DNA from: Alphaproteobacteria bacterium
GTDB taxonomy: Bacteria > Pseudomonadota > Alphaproteobacteria > CAAGCB01 > CAG-977
DNA: 22,792 nt
Direction: 5' to 3'
NCBI GenBank assembly: GCA_900768845.1
Contig: CAAGEK010000022.1
Span: 1 to 22,792, forward strand
The translations under genes were made by a program, and so were the position numbers. Shown in pieces: positions 6,355 to 13,883 of the stretch; the first letter of the stretch is position 1; each line of letters starts with the position of its first letter. Below the pieces are notes generated by a model that made no database searches, was not told the origin of the DNA, and saw only the letters and a list, made by a program, of their open reading frames with translations.

Positions 6355-7707
6355 TTATCGCCGAAATGTAATCGGGCTCGGAGGTTCGGGCATCGTTGCC
6401 GGCGTTTTCGGCATGACCGGAGGCTTCGGCATTGTCGGCGGTTCGGGCATCGAGGCCGGCGGTTCAGGCATCGAGGCCGGCGGTACAGGCATCGAGGCCG
6501 GCGGCTCAGGCATTGCAGGCCGTTCGGACATCCGGCGTTTCGTGCTTTGGAAAGCCCTCATCGCGCCATAAACGGCCACGGCCGCCAGAACCAACAATGT
6601 AACGGAAAGCACCGGCCTGTATGCGAACCACGCAATCGCAATCGTCAGCAATGACAAGACTATCGCAATAATCCCCAAGACAAGCGAAGAGACGAAGTCC
6701 ACAATACCGCCCAAGAAAGGCACATAACTTGAAATGACGACAATCGGACTTATCAAAAACCACATTCCGAGGTACATCAACACACATCCGAGCAACCTCA
6801 ACCCGTAGGTCATCAACATATTCGTCCGTTTAAACCTGTCCAACATTCCTTCCAGAGTGAGCAATCCGTCGTATTGCAAATACACTTCGCCGTTCGACGT
6901 AAACATATCGACAATGGCGTCACCTCTTTGTTGCCCCAATATTGAAACCGTTTCACCCGACGGAACGTAAGAATATGATATCCTGACGTCGCCGACTTCC
7001 GGTTCCCTGACGACCTCGACCGCTTCCGAACCTTCGGCCGTTTCGGAAAGGACTTTTCCGGATCTGCCCTTGTAATAAAAACGATCGACGATTTCATAGC
7101 CTTTAACCGGTTTTAAAGTCCTCAGGGTTACAAAAACGTTTATTCTGTCTATTTGGTCTTTGTTAAGCGTAAAAGCCCCCATCGTTGCGGAAGTTGCGGA
7201 AAAAGAATCGGATTTGATTTGAAACTTGGGATTTTCATATCCGCCCTTTTTATAGAACTTCGAATCATGTTCCGTAGAGTCCCATTTTTTATCATACGAA
7301 TATGTCGTCGTTTTCGTGACGCTGCCGTCCGAGTTTTTATGTTCTTTCGTTTTCTTATGCTCAATCCATTGATACATCTCGACCGTTCTTCGCAAGCGCA
7401 ACGCCTTTTCGACGGAAACGATCGAATCCGACAGTGTTTCGGCGGTAGAGACCTTGCCGTTTGTCGCAATCATTTTCAAATCATTGTTTTTGTCGATCTG
7501 ATCGGATTTCACCGGTATGGCGTTTTTACTTATAAAATCCTCTTTTTTCACCAAATTTACGGCGTTTCCTTCATTCCATCCCAATAAAACGAAAGAACCT
7601 ATGAACAGCACCAAGCCGATAATCATACCGAAAAAAGCATTTTTAACCCTTCCGCCGTATGAAACCGTGCTTGTTTCCGTAAATGAATTTTCAAATGAGT
7701 TTTCCAT
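6355..7707 (-). CDS. TMEM43 (LUMA) family membrane protein with proline-rich tail
   Basis: TMEM43-family proteins are multi-pass membrane proteins. Bacterial members have no established function. Here one hydrophobic segment spans about residues 24-43 and ends in LLGWNEGNAV, the family hallmark. A ~250-residue soluble, extracytoplasmic-looking domain follows. Three further segments lie between about 298 and 385 (LLGCVLMYLGMWFLISPI, a long hydrophobic pair, and VTLLVLAAVAVYGAM). The final ~60 residues are a Pro/Met-rich tail of PEPPASM-type repeats ending ITFRR, probably exposed to the cytoplasm. ATG 7707 is preceded by GGGGAGA about 14 bp upstream. A strong promoter is found at 7740-7767 and a terminator follows the gene, so it is probably transcribed alone and divergent from the LRR operon. 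Confidence 0.85.
   Translation of the reverse strand: MENSFENSFTETSTVSYGGRVKNAFFGMIIGLVLFIGSFVLLGWNEGNAVNLVKKEDFISKNAIPVKSDQIDKNNDLKMIATNGKVSTAETLSDSIVSVEKALRLRRTVEMYQWIEHKKTKEHKNSDGSVTKTTTYSYDKKWDSTEHDSKFYKKGGYENPKFQIKSDSFSATSATMGAFTLNKDQIDRINVFVTLRTLKPVKGYEIVDRFYYKGRSGKVLSETAEGSEAVEVVREPEVGDVRISYSYVPSGETVSILGQQRGDAIVDMFTSNGEVYLQYDGLLTLEGMLDRFKRTNMLMTYGLRLLGCVLMYLGMWFLISPIVVISSYVPFLGGIVDFVSSLVLGIIAIVLSLLTIAIAWFAYRPVLSVTLLVLAAVAVYGAMRAFQSTKRRMSERPAMPEPPASMPVPPASMPEPPASMPEPPTMPKPPVMPKTPATMPEPPSPITFRR
6446..6510 (-). repeat. 21-bp tandem repeat encoding the proline-rich tail
   Basis: Three adjacent copies of a 21-bp unit (plus strand GGCATCGAGGCCGGCGGTTCA, variants at two bases) encode PEPPASM-like heptads. 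Flanking degenerate copies extend the tail. The period is a multiple of three, so copy-number change would only alter tail length. Confidence 0.75.
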
Positions 7708-7739
7708 AGTGCCTTAATCTCCCCGTCAAATGATTTTTT

Positions 7740-7767
7740 ATTATAAATAAAATCCGTAAATTATCAA
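7740..7767 (-). promoter_or_regulatory. Sigma-70 type promoter of the TMEM43-family gene
   Basis: Read on the minus strand: -35 TTGATA (7767-7762), 16-bp spacer, -10 TATAAT (7745-7740). A start near 7733 gives a ~25-nt leader with the GGGGAGA ribosome site. Confidence 0.65.
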
Positions 7768-7801
7768 CATCAATACATTCCTGCATCATCCTTTTTTTCG
7801 A

Positions 7802-7829
7802 TTGAGATTCCGCCGGATTCTGATATTAT
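7802..7829 (+). promoter_or_regulatory. Sigma-70 type promoter of the LRR operon
   Basis: -35 TTGAGA (7802-7807), 16-bp spacer, -10 TATTAT (7824-7829) with an upstream TG (extended -10). The predicted start near 7836 leaves about 32 nt before the first LRR gene, whose ribosome site is weak. Confidence 0.6.
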
Positions 7830-7867
7830 GTTCCAAGCAGGTAAAATAAAGAAACGGCCGATAAAAA

Positions 7868-9184
7868 ATGACTTTACCGCAAGAACTTCGGGAAGAATAC
7901 GCAAGGTTGCTCCGGCGCACGGAAACGGCGGACAAGAAAAAGGACTTTTCTTGCTGTTTTCCCTTTCCCGACAAAGCCTGCATGCAAGATTTTTTAAAAA
8001 CGGCCGCGAAAAACGGCGTTACGCGCCTGAGCTTTGACCAAAACGAAGCGTTCGGCTCGACGGCCGCCGTCTGGCTGGCGGAAAGTTTGAACCTTGTTCC
8101 CGATTTGGAAGCCCTGAGCCTCAACGGGCGGAAAACGGGAAAAAAGGGTACGCTCGCGTTGCTCAAAGCCCTGCCCGCGACAAAAATCAAAGATTTGTCG
8201 TTAAACGACATCGGATTCACGAAACAAACCGAACCGATGCTGTTTGACGCGATAAAAAAGCTGCCGTTGGAAAAATTATCCCTCGCCCGCATCAAAACGG
8301 AAAACGAAAAACGGGATTTTGCGGCAAAGATTGCGGAAATCCTGCCCGAAACCGATATTTCCGATTTAAACGTTTCGGGCGTTTATTCTTCGGAACAGGC
8401 GTGCGAAAAGTTGGCGGCCTGTTTGCCCCGAACACGTCTGAAAGCGTTGAAATTCGATTGCATGAAAGGGGAAAAAGCGCAAAACGCCCTGATTGACAAT
8501 CTGGAAAAAACGGGCATCTCCCGTTTGCACATGGGCGGATGTTACGATTTCAAAGAACCGCAGGCCATCCGGCTGATGCAGGTTTTGCCCCGAACGGACA
8601 TCAGTTTTTTTTATTATTCCATGAATTCCCGTTTCAGCCCCGACGCTTTTCGGGAAACGGCGAAAATGCTTTCCACACCCTCCGTCCGGTTGGAACAGGT
8701 GGCGATCACCATGTTTCACACGTCGCCCGAAAAACACGATCCGGTTATAAAAGCCCGCGACGCTTTGATGAAAAACGTGGCCTATCGCAAAGCCGTCGCC
8801 GCGAAAACCGCCAAAAACCTGAGTGTAGAAAAAGCGGATCCGTCCCTTTCGCTCGCTGAAGCTTTGGAAAACGGTTTTTTGAAGCAGGCTTTGAACGCAC
8901 GCAAGGAACCGCTGAACGTCGCCGAATGTTTGAAGCAGGACGGCGACGGGACGACTTTGTTGCAAAAGGCGGCGCGTGCGGAGCAATTGGCCGTTTTATT
9001 CGACGCGGCGTACTGGAACAACGCAAAAGAGCATTATGCGGCTTGGACGGCGGCGGGAAAGGAACATCATTGGCAGATGGACGGGAAAAAAGGCCGGCCG
9101 TCTTATCAAAAAGTCAAAAACGAAATCATGAAACGCTCCGTTTGTTCCCTGATAAAACACAAAGGAAAGGATGCGGGGCGATGA
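7868..9184 (+). CDS. Leucine-rich-repeat protein 1 of a paralogous triplet
   Basis: A 438-residue protein without signal peptide or membrane segment. Residues ~50-290 are leucine-rich repeats of the ~28-residue ribonuclease-inhibitor style (LEALSLNG, IKDLSLND, LEKLSLAR, ISDLNVSG, LKALKFDC, ISRLHMGG). LRR arrays normally bind proteins, and the partner is unknown. The C-terminal ~115 residues (from about 324) form a separate domain shared with the next two genes: LSLAEALENGFLKQAL, then a Trp segment, then HHWQMDGKKGRPSY and a basic end. I do not recognise this domain. ATG 7868 is the only reasonable start in frame, although its ribosome site is poor. The TGA at 9182-9184 overlaps the next gene's ATG (ATGA), indicating coupled translation. 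Confidence 0.85.
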   Translation: MTLPQELREEYARLLRRTETADKKKDFSCCFPFPDKACMQDFLKTAAKNGVTRLSFDQNEAFGSTAAVWLAESLNLVPDLEALSLNGRKTGKKGTLALLKALPATKIKDLSLNDIGFTKQTEPMLFDAIKKLPLEKLSLARIKTENEKRDFAAKIAEILPETDISDLNVSGVYSSEQACEKLAACLPRTRLKALKFDCMKGEKAQNALIDNLEKTGISRLHMGGCYDFKEPQAIRLMQVLPRTDISFFYYSMNSRFSPDAFRETAKMLSTPSVRLEQVAITMFHTSPEKHDPVIKARDALMKNVAYRKAVAAKTAKNLSVEKADPSLSLAEALENGFLKQALNARKEPLNVAECLKQDGDGTTLLQKAARAEQLAVLFDAAYWNNAKEHYAAWTAAGKEHHWQMDGKKGRPSYQKVKNEIMKRSVCSLIKHKGKDAGR

Positions 9185-10494
9185 GTGAAGGACTTTCCCC
9201 GAAGGAACGCAAAGATTTCGACAGTATGATGAAACGCGCCGCATCGTCGGCATCCAAACGGATGTTCCATCCGTCGTTTTCGTTCCCCACCCCCGACAGT
9301 TTGGACGCAATGATTGACGCGTTGAAACAATACGGGATTGAAGGCGTTTGTTTTTCCGCGTGCGCTTTGGGCGCATCAAAAACAATCCGGTTCGCCTCCC
9401 GCATGGGGGAAACGGATTTGAAAACCCTAAACCTTGATACAAACGCCATCGGACAAAGCGGAGCGGCCGCCGTTTTTAAAAAACTTTGCGAAACAAAAAT
9501 CGAAACCGTGTCCGTCGCGAACAACAACCTGCCCGAAAAGGCGGGAAGAGCCGTTTTACAGGGATTGCAAACATCGCACGTCACGTCTTTGGACGTCACG
9601 AACAACCCTTTGGGCGACGCGTTCGTCACGGGGTTGGCGGACGTTTTGAAACAAAAGGACATGAAATCCCTGACCCTGTCCCATATCATGATGACGGAAA
9701 AATCCGCTGAAACGCTGGCAAAAGCGATTAAGACGGGAGGGTTGGCCTCTTTGGACATATCGCGTAACGCGCTGTCGGCCCGGGGCGTTCATTCCATCAT
9801 CAAAGCGTTACCCGAAACGCCGTTGAAACGTTTGAATGTCATGACGACGGGATTGAATGAAAGCGAAGCGGACTTTTTAATCGCCACCCTGCCCGACACG
9901 CGGATTACCGACGTCGCCTTTTCGGTTTCCGAACGGCCTTCGGACAAATTTACGGAAAAGTTGTACGCGTATCTGGAACATCCGTCCTGTCGTTTGGAAA
10001 ATGCGAACATTTCCCTGCCCCGCCAATCCGGTTATGAAACGAACCGTTTGCACAAAGCGTTGGAAACGATGCGGTCGAATGCGCGAACCCGCATATTTTT
10101 TCAAAATCTTGCCGCACGCAATGCGAACAACGATGCGCCGGCGGACATAACGCTTCAACAAGCTCTGGACACGGGCGTTTTGAAACAGGCTTTGGACAAC
10201 CGCCGCAACGCGGGCAAACCTTTGTCGGCGGAAGAATGTTTCCGATCCGTCGGATATGCGCAAACGCCGTTCCTGATTTATGCCGCCGAAGCGGAAATGC
10301 TGCCTCTCTTGTTTTCTTCGGGAAACTGGAAAGATCCCAAAGAGATGCAAAAGGTTTGGAACGCCCTGCCCGAAGAACACCGCTGGCAGATGGACGGCAA
10401 AAAAGGACGCCCTCTGTTCCAAAGGGAAAAAAACGAAGTCACCCGCAAGTCTTTGACGGCGGTTCTTGCCGCGAAAAAAGGAAAAAGCAGGTAA
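9181..10494 (+). CDS. Leucine-rich-repeat protein 2 of a paralogous triplet
   Basis: A 437-residue cytoplasmic-looking protein. The start is ATG 9181, which overlaps the stop of LRR gene 1 by four bases. The frame is open further upstream, but that part lies on gene 1 and is discarded. This copy has the cleanest LRR consensus of the three: LKTLNLDTNAIGQSG, IETVSVANNNLPEKAG, VTSLDVTNNPLGD, LASLDISRNALSARG, LKRLNVMTTGLNE (about residues 75-255). The shared C-terminal domain begins near residue 321 (ITLQQALDTGVLKQAL), with WKDPKEMQKVWNALPEEHRW followed by QMDGKKGR. The end of the gene, TAATG, overlaps gene 3. Equal length and collinearity with its neighbours indicate tandem duplication followed by strong divergence of the repeats. 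Confidence 0.87.
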   Translation: MSEGLSPKERKDFDSMMKRAASSASKRMFHPSFSFPTPDSLDAMIDALKQYGIEGVCFSACALGASKTIRFASRMGETDLKTLNLDTNAIGQSGAAAVFKKLCETKIETVSVANNNLPEKAGRAVLQGLQTSHVTSLDVTNNPLGDAFVTGLADVLKQKDMKSLTLSHIMMTEKSAETLAKAIKTGGLASLDISRNALSARGVHSIIKALPETPLKRLNVMTTGLNESEADFLIATLPDTRITDVAFSVSERPSDKFTEKLYAYLEHPSCRLENANISLPRQSGYETNRLHKALETMRSNARTRIFFQNLAARNANNDAPADITLQQALDTGVLKQALDNRRNAGKPLSAEECFRSVGYAQTPFLIYAAEAEMLPLLFSSGNWKDPKEMQKVWNALPEEHRWQMDGKKGRPLFQREKNEVTRKSLTAVLAAKKGKSR

Positions 10495-11792
10495 TGGAAG
10501 GCACTGTGGCACAAGACGTCGAACGGATGGCGACGCATACGGCGGGAACGCCTTTTTCGCCCGAAAGCATTCCGGCCACCGATGAAAACATGAAATCGTT
10601 TTTACGGGCGGCGGAAAAATACAAAATCGATTCCCTGAATTTCAGCCGTATGCCTTTTGAAAGCGGAACCTTCAAGTTGCTGGCGAAGCATTTGGAAGAA
10701 CACTCCGGACTGAAAGAGCTGAACATTCGGGCGTGCAACGTTGCTCCGGAAATACTTTCGGAGCTTTTGAAACAGGTCGGGAAATCGAATGTCGAAAGGC
10801 TGGACATTTCGCAAAACCCTTTTAACGCCGATGAAAAATGTACGGCGGAATTATTGAATTTGATTGCCGGAGGGAAACTGAAATCCCTGAAAACCGATTT
10901 TAACCGGATGCCTTCCACGTTTTTTGAACGTTTGCCGCCTTTGCTGAAAACGTCGGGGCTGGAAGAGCTGTCCTGCCAAGCCGCCGGTTGCGGATACGAC
11001 GGAGCGGAAATGGGGCGCATCCTGCCCGAAACGAAACTGCGCCGGTTGGATATATCGCTGAACCGTTCGTTTTCTCAAGACGCGCTGATTTCAATCGCCC
11101 GAAACCTGCCTGATTCGGGATTGGAGTTCTATGCGGCGCACGGCATCCCTTTGCAGGAACAAGCCGCAATCGAAACCTGCAAAGGCTTGAAAGCGTCCCG
11201 AATCACGGAAACGATGCTGACGTTCGGACGGGACGGAACCGATGCGGAACGCCGCGTCGCCGAAGCTTTGGCCGATTTGTTCCGGTCGCCCGAAACCCGT
11301 TTGGAAAAAGCCGTATGCGAGCTTCCGGGGTGGGACGATGAAAACCGCAGACCCGTTTTCAATGCCCGCATGGGGCAAATGCAACGTTTGGCGTTCAGGG
11401 AAGGCTACCGTAAAAAAACGGACGAAGGGGCGAAACTGCCTTTCAACCCCGCCTTGTCCTTGGCGGGTGCTTTTGACGCCGGACAGGTTCCGCAATTTCT
11501 GGCGGCAAGGAAAACGCCTTTGTCCGCCGGCGACTGTCTGGAAAGGACGGCCGACGGGAAAACGTTTGCGGAAAATGCGGGAAAAGCGGAGTTGTTAAGC
11601 ATTGTTTTTTCCGAAAAACGATGGAAGGATGCAAAAGAAATGCAAAACGCTTGGGACGCCGTCCCTGCCGAACACCGTTGGCAACTGGACGGACGCAACG
11701 GACGCGCATCGTTTCAAACGATCAAAAACAAAGTCATGCGTTCCGCCGTCGCGGAAATGCTGATGAAAAACAAAGGGAAAGGATTAAAATGA
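10494..11792 (+). CDS. Leucine-rich-repeat protein 3 of a paralogous triplet
   Basis: A 432-residue protein. The ATG at 10494 shares its A with the TAA stop of LRR gene 2. LRRs are more degenerate than in gene 2 but readable: IDSLNFSRM, LKELNIRACNV, VERLDISQNPFNA, LKSLKTDFNRM, LEELSCQAAG, LRRLDISLNRSF. The shared C-terminal domain starts near residue 317 (LSLAGAFDAGQVPQFL) and keeps WKDAKEMQNAWDAVPAEHRW followed by QLDGRNGR and the basic tail. Its C-terminal domain is clearly closer to that of gene 2 than to gene 1 in the Trp segment. No signal peptide. The stop TGA overlaps the ATG of the lipoprotein gene (ATGA). Function is not recognised. A scaffold, effector or immunity-type binding role is only a guess from the LRR fold. 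Confidence 0.86.
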   Translation: MEGTVAQDVERMATHTAGTPFSPESIPATDENMKSFLRAAEKYKIDSLNFSRMPFESGTFKLLAKHLEEHSGLKELNIRACNVAPEILSELLKQVGKSNVERLDISQNPFNADEKCTAELLNLIAGGKLKSLKTDFNRMPSTFFERLPPLLKTSGLEELSCQAAGCGYDGAEMGRILPETKLRRLDISLNRSFSQDALISIARNLPDSGLEFYAAHGIPLQEQAAIETCKGLKASRITETMLTFGRDGTDAERRVAEALADLFRSPETRLEKAVCELPGWDDENRRPVFNARMGQMQRLAFREGYRKKTDEGAKLPFNPALSLAGAFDAGQVPQFLAARKTPLSAGDCLERTADGKTFAENAGKAELLSIVFSEKRWKDAKEMQNAWDAVPAEHRWQLDGRNGRASFQTIKNKVMRSAVAEMLMKNKGKGLK

Positions 11793-12193
11793 AAAAACTT
11801 GCAACTTTTATGGTTTCTCTGGTGTTGGCGGGGTGTTCCATGGCAAATGCGAACGACGGATTCAAAGGGCGGACGTACCGCCTGTTAAAAGCTCCGAACG
11901 ATGCGCAAATCACAATCGCATTCGATGCGAACGAACCGCGCTTTGCCGGATTGGCCGCCGTCAACCGTTATTTCGGATCATACGGCTTTGATTCCGCCGG
12001 ACGATTGGAACTCTCCCCCGCCGGCACGACAATGATGATGGGCCCCATGCCTTTGATGGAAGCGGAGCAGGAATATTTAAAAATCCTTCCCACCGTTTCG
12101 GGATTCGAGCTGAAAGGCCAGACCTTGATTTTAAAAACATCGGGCGGACAGGATTTGATCTTTATCGAAACCATTCCCGATGCGGACAATTAA
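11789..12193 (+). CDS. META-domain lipoprotein (HslJ-like)
   Basis: A 134-residue lipoprotein. The signal peptide MKKLATFMVSLVLAGC ends in a canonical lipobox, with Cys16 as the lipidated residue. The mature part resembles the META/HslJ domain: a small beta-rich unit with an AAVNRYFGSYGFDSAGRLEL segment (in place of the usual G-C-N-x-x-x-G), then an E-x-x-x-L segment (EAEQEYLKILPTV), then LKGQTLILKTSGGQDLIF. META proteins sit in the envelope and some are heat-shock or drug-tolerance linked. A biochemical role is not known. ATG 11789 overlaps the stop of LRR gene 3 by four bases, so it is translated as the fourth gene of that operon. It is the only member predicted to leave the cytoplasm. Confidence 0.85.
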   Translation: MKKLATFMVSLVLAGCSMANANDGFKGRTYRLLKAPNDAQITIAFDANEPRFAGLAAVNRYFGSYGFDSAGRLELSPAGTTMMMGPMPLMEAEQEYLKILPTVSGFELKGQTLILKTSGGQDLIFIETIPDADN

Positions 12194-12206
12194 ACCGCAT
12201 ATTTGA

Positions 12207-12233
12207 CAGGGCGGCCGTCAAAAGCCGCCTTGT
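12207..12233 (+). terminator. Probable weak terminator between LRR operon and XRE gene
   Basis: AGGGCGGC pairs with GCCGCCTT (one G-T wobble) around an 8-nt loop between two convergent stops. The trailing T tract is poor (TTGTTCATTT), so termination may be inefficient. Confidence 0.45.
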
Positions 12234-12566
12234 TCATTTCAATCCCGACAACATTTTTGAAATCATTTTCAATTCATCGTCCGGCAAATTCCGGATAATG
12301 CAAACGGCTCGGGTTTCCATAGCCAAACGTTCCCTGTTTTTCAAAGTATCCGCCGCGTCCTTTAAAATCTCGCCGGAAGAGCATTTCAATTTGGCGCAAA
12401 TGGAAAACAGATTGTCAAAAGAAGGGTAATTCACCCCGCGTTCGATATTTGAAACGGCTTCCACGGACAATCCGCAGGCTTCGGCGATATCGGCCTGTGT
12501 CAGTTTTTGCTCTTTGCGGTTTTTTTGTAACAAAAACCCGATGCGCTGTTTCATATCTTTAACCAT
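12234..12566 (-). CDS. XRE-family transcriptional regulator
   Basis: A small DNA-binding protein of about 110 residues. An HTH_3-type domain fills the N-terminal half: RIGFLLQKNRKEQKLTQADI, then EACGLSVEAVSNIERG with the recognition helix, then NYPSFDNLFSICAKLKCS. The C-terminal ~45 residues are helical (LKDAADTLKNRERLAME...DDELKMISKML) and may dimerise. Three starts are possible: GTG 12575, ATG 12566 and ATG 12554. None has a clear ribosome site. I took the middle one. The gene faces away from the helicase module, and its 5' end lies 28 bp from that module's -35 box, the usual arrangement for a regulator controlling a divergent unit and itself. Confidence 0.85.
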   Translation of the reverse strand: MVKDMKQRIGFLLQKNRKEQKLTQADIAEACGLSVEAVSNIERGVNYPSFDNLFSICAKLKCSSGEILKDAADTLKNRERLAMETRAVCIIRNLPDDELKMISKMLSGLK

Positions 12567-12593
12567 AACACGCACTTTAGCTTATTTTTTCAA

Positions 12594-12623
12594 TTGACAA
12601 AATGAAGTGTGACTACATATTAT
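12594..12623 (+). promoter_or_regulatory. Sigma-70 type promoter of the helicase module
   Basis: -35 TTGACA (12594-12599, perfect), 18-bp spacer, -10 TATTAT (12618-12623). AAGTGTG inside the spacer faces CGCACTT near 12571, an imperfect dyad that could bind the divergent XRE regulator. Confidence 0.65.
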
Positions 12624-12665
12624 TTATAAGTTTTTAAAGTATGGCTTTATACAAGAAGCGAAAAA

Positions 12666-12752
12666 ATGAAGAAAACCTTCTTATGTAACGGCAAATCCGA
12701 TTCCGAAATCGACGTGAACATCAACACTTCAAACACAAAGGAAAAGACATAA
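12666..12752 (+). CDS. Possible 28-residue leader peptide or small protein
   Basis: ATG 12666 begins a 28-codon frame (MKKTFLCNGKSDSEIDVNIN then TSNTKEKT) that ends at TAA 12750-12752, two bases before the helicase ATG. It is hydrophilic with one Cys and no membrane segment. The ribosome site is weak (AAGAAGCG). It lies exactly between promoter and helicase, so it could be a leader peptide or a small partner. It could also be chance. Confidence 0.35.
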   Translation: MKKTFLCNGKSDSEIDVNINTSNTKEKT

Positions 12753-12753
12753 A

Positions 12754-13883
12754 ATGATGACTTTGGACGAACATCAAGAGTACGCGCTTAATGATATTCT
12801 GGCATCGTTTAATAACAACGAGAACTTTGTTGTCAAAGGATGTGCGGGAACTGGAAAAAGCCTGCTTGCCATAATGTTATTTATGGAGCTCATCCAAGAA
12901 AGCACCCATAAAACGTTGATGCTTATGTATAACAAGCCTCTATGTCAATATACGCAACAAGAAATTTTCAAAAAATATTAAAAAATGACGAAGAGAATTT
13001 TAACCTTTTCTTTGATGCCATAGAAGAATACTTTAAAAATAAAGATGAATATAAAATCCAAACCATCTATTCTTACGCCCGCCACAAACTGGATGACGAG
13101 AACTATTTTAAAAATCATTACAAATCAAAACGATGGAACACAATCATCATTGATGAGGGTCAAGATTTCCCGTTGCGGGTTTTAGAGTGGCTTAAACATC
13201 AAGCCGACAGAATCATTTGTTTCATAGACGACGGGCAATCAAGCGCAGAACCAAATAGCGGGTATCCTGATTTTGTTGAAGAGGTGACCGAACTATTAGG
13301 AGCCGATCTCCCTTATGATTTAGAGCAGAATCACAGGAACACTCAAGCCATCATCGATTTGGCAAAAGAGTTTTCTTATAAAAAGGAAGATTCCCCTTCC
13401 ATAACCGGTCAGGGAGAAAAGCCGTATTGGCATCGCGTATCAAGGGAAAACGAACAAACCCTTTTGGAAAGAATTTTCAAGGAAAATCCAAATAAAACGA
13501 TAGGAATCTTTTGTCCTAAGAAGCCCAAAGAACGTTTTCATGACAATTTCATTCAGGAACATAATATACAAATTTATGAATCTTACGATTATTCGACCCG
13601 AACACCTGCGACACCGTTAAAATTCAATCCGAATATGCGAATTGCCATGTCTTACGGTGTCATCAAAGGATTGGAATTTGACGTTGTCGTTTTGCTTTCT
13701 CCCAATCGTGTTTTTAAAAGTAACGGTGAACTTTCTGGGTATAGACAGCAGATAATGATTTATGCGACAATAACGCGTGCTAAAGAAAAACTGTACTTTT
13801 TAGCGGACGATTATTCAAATAAAAAATATTTCGATTTCAACGATTTTTATAACAATCACAAAAATTTGTTTCAAGAATGGTAA
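12754..13883 (+). pseudogene. UvrD-like SF1 helicase split by a -1 frameshift
   Basis: Together the two frames encode a compact (~376-residue) superfamily 1A DNA helicase. Frame one (12754-12981) has a Q-motif-like LDEHQEYALNDIL and Walker A GCAGTGKS, and stops at QEIFKKY. The following frame carries IIIDEGQDF (Walker B), ICFIDDGQSS, LEQNHRNTQAI, MSYGVIKGLEFDVVVL (motif V) and YATITRAKEKLYFLAD (motif VI). The protein joins smoothly as FKK-ILKNDEENFN if one A is added to the A6 run at 12970-12975. As written, the ATPase site is divided between two polypeptides, so the product is inactive unless slippage restores it. AAGGAAAAG is the ribosome site for ATG 12754. The 3' end overlaps the next gene by seven bases. 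A DNA-processing or phage-defence role is possible but unproven. Confidence 0.8.

Noticed and set aside
8926..9180. Upstream extension of LRR gene 2
   Set aside because: It overlaps the conserved C-terminal domain of LRR gene 1; ATG 9181 at the ATGA junction is clearly the start. The same applies to 10236-10493 and 11621-11788 before the next two genes.
12964..12984. Programmed -1 ribosomal frameshift in the helicase
   Set aside because: The zero-frame codons TTC AAA AAA TAT do not form a standard X-XXY-YYZ heptamer, because re-pairing in the P site would meet CAA, and no downstream stem or pseudoknot is evident. Simple A-run length change is more likely.
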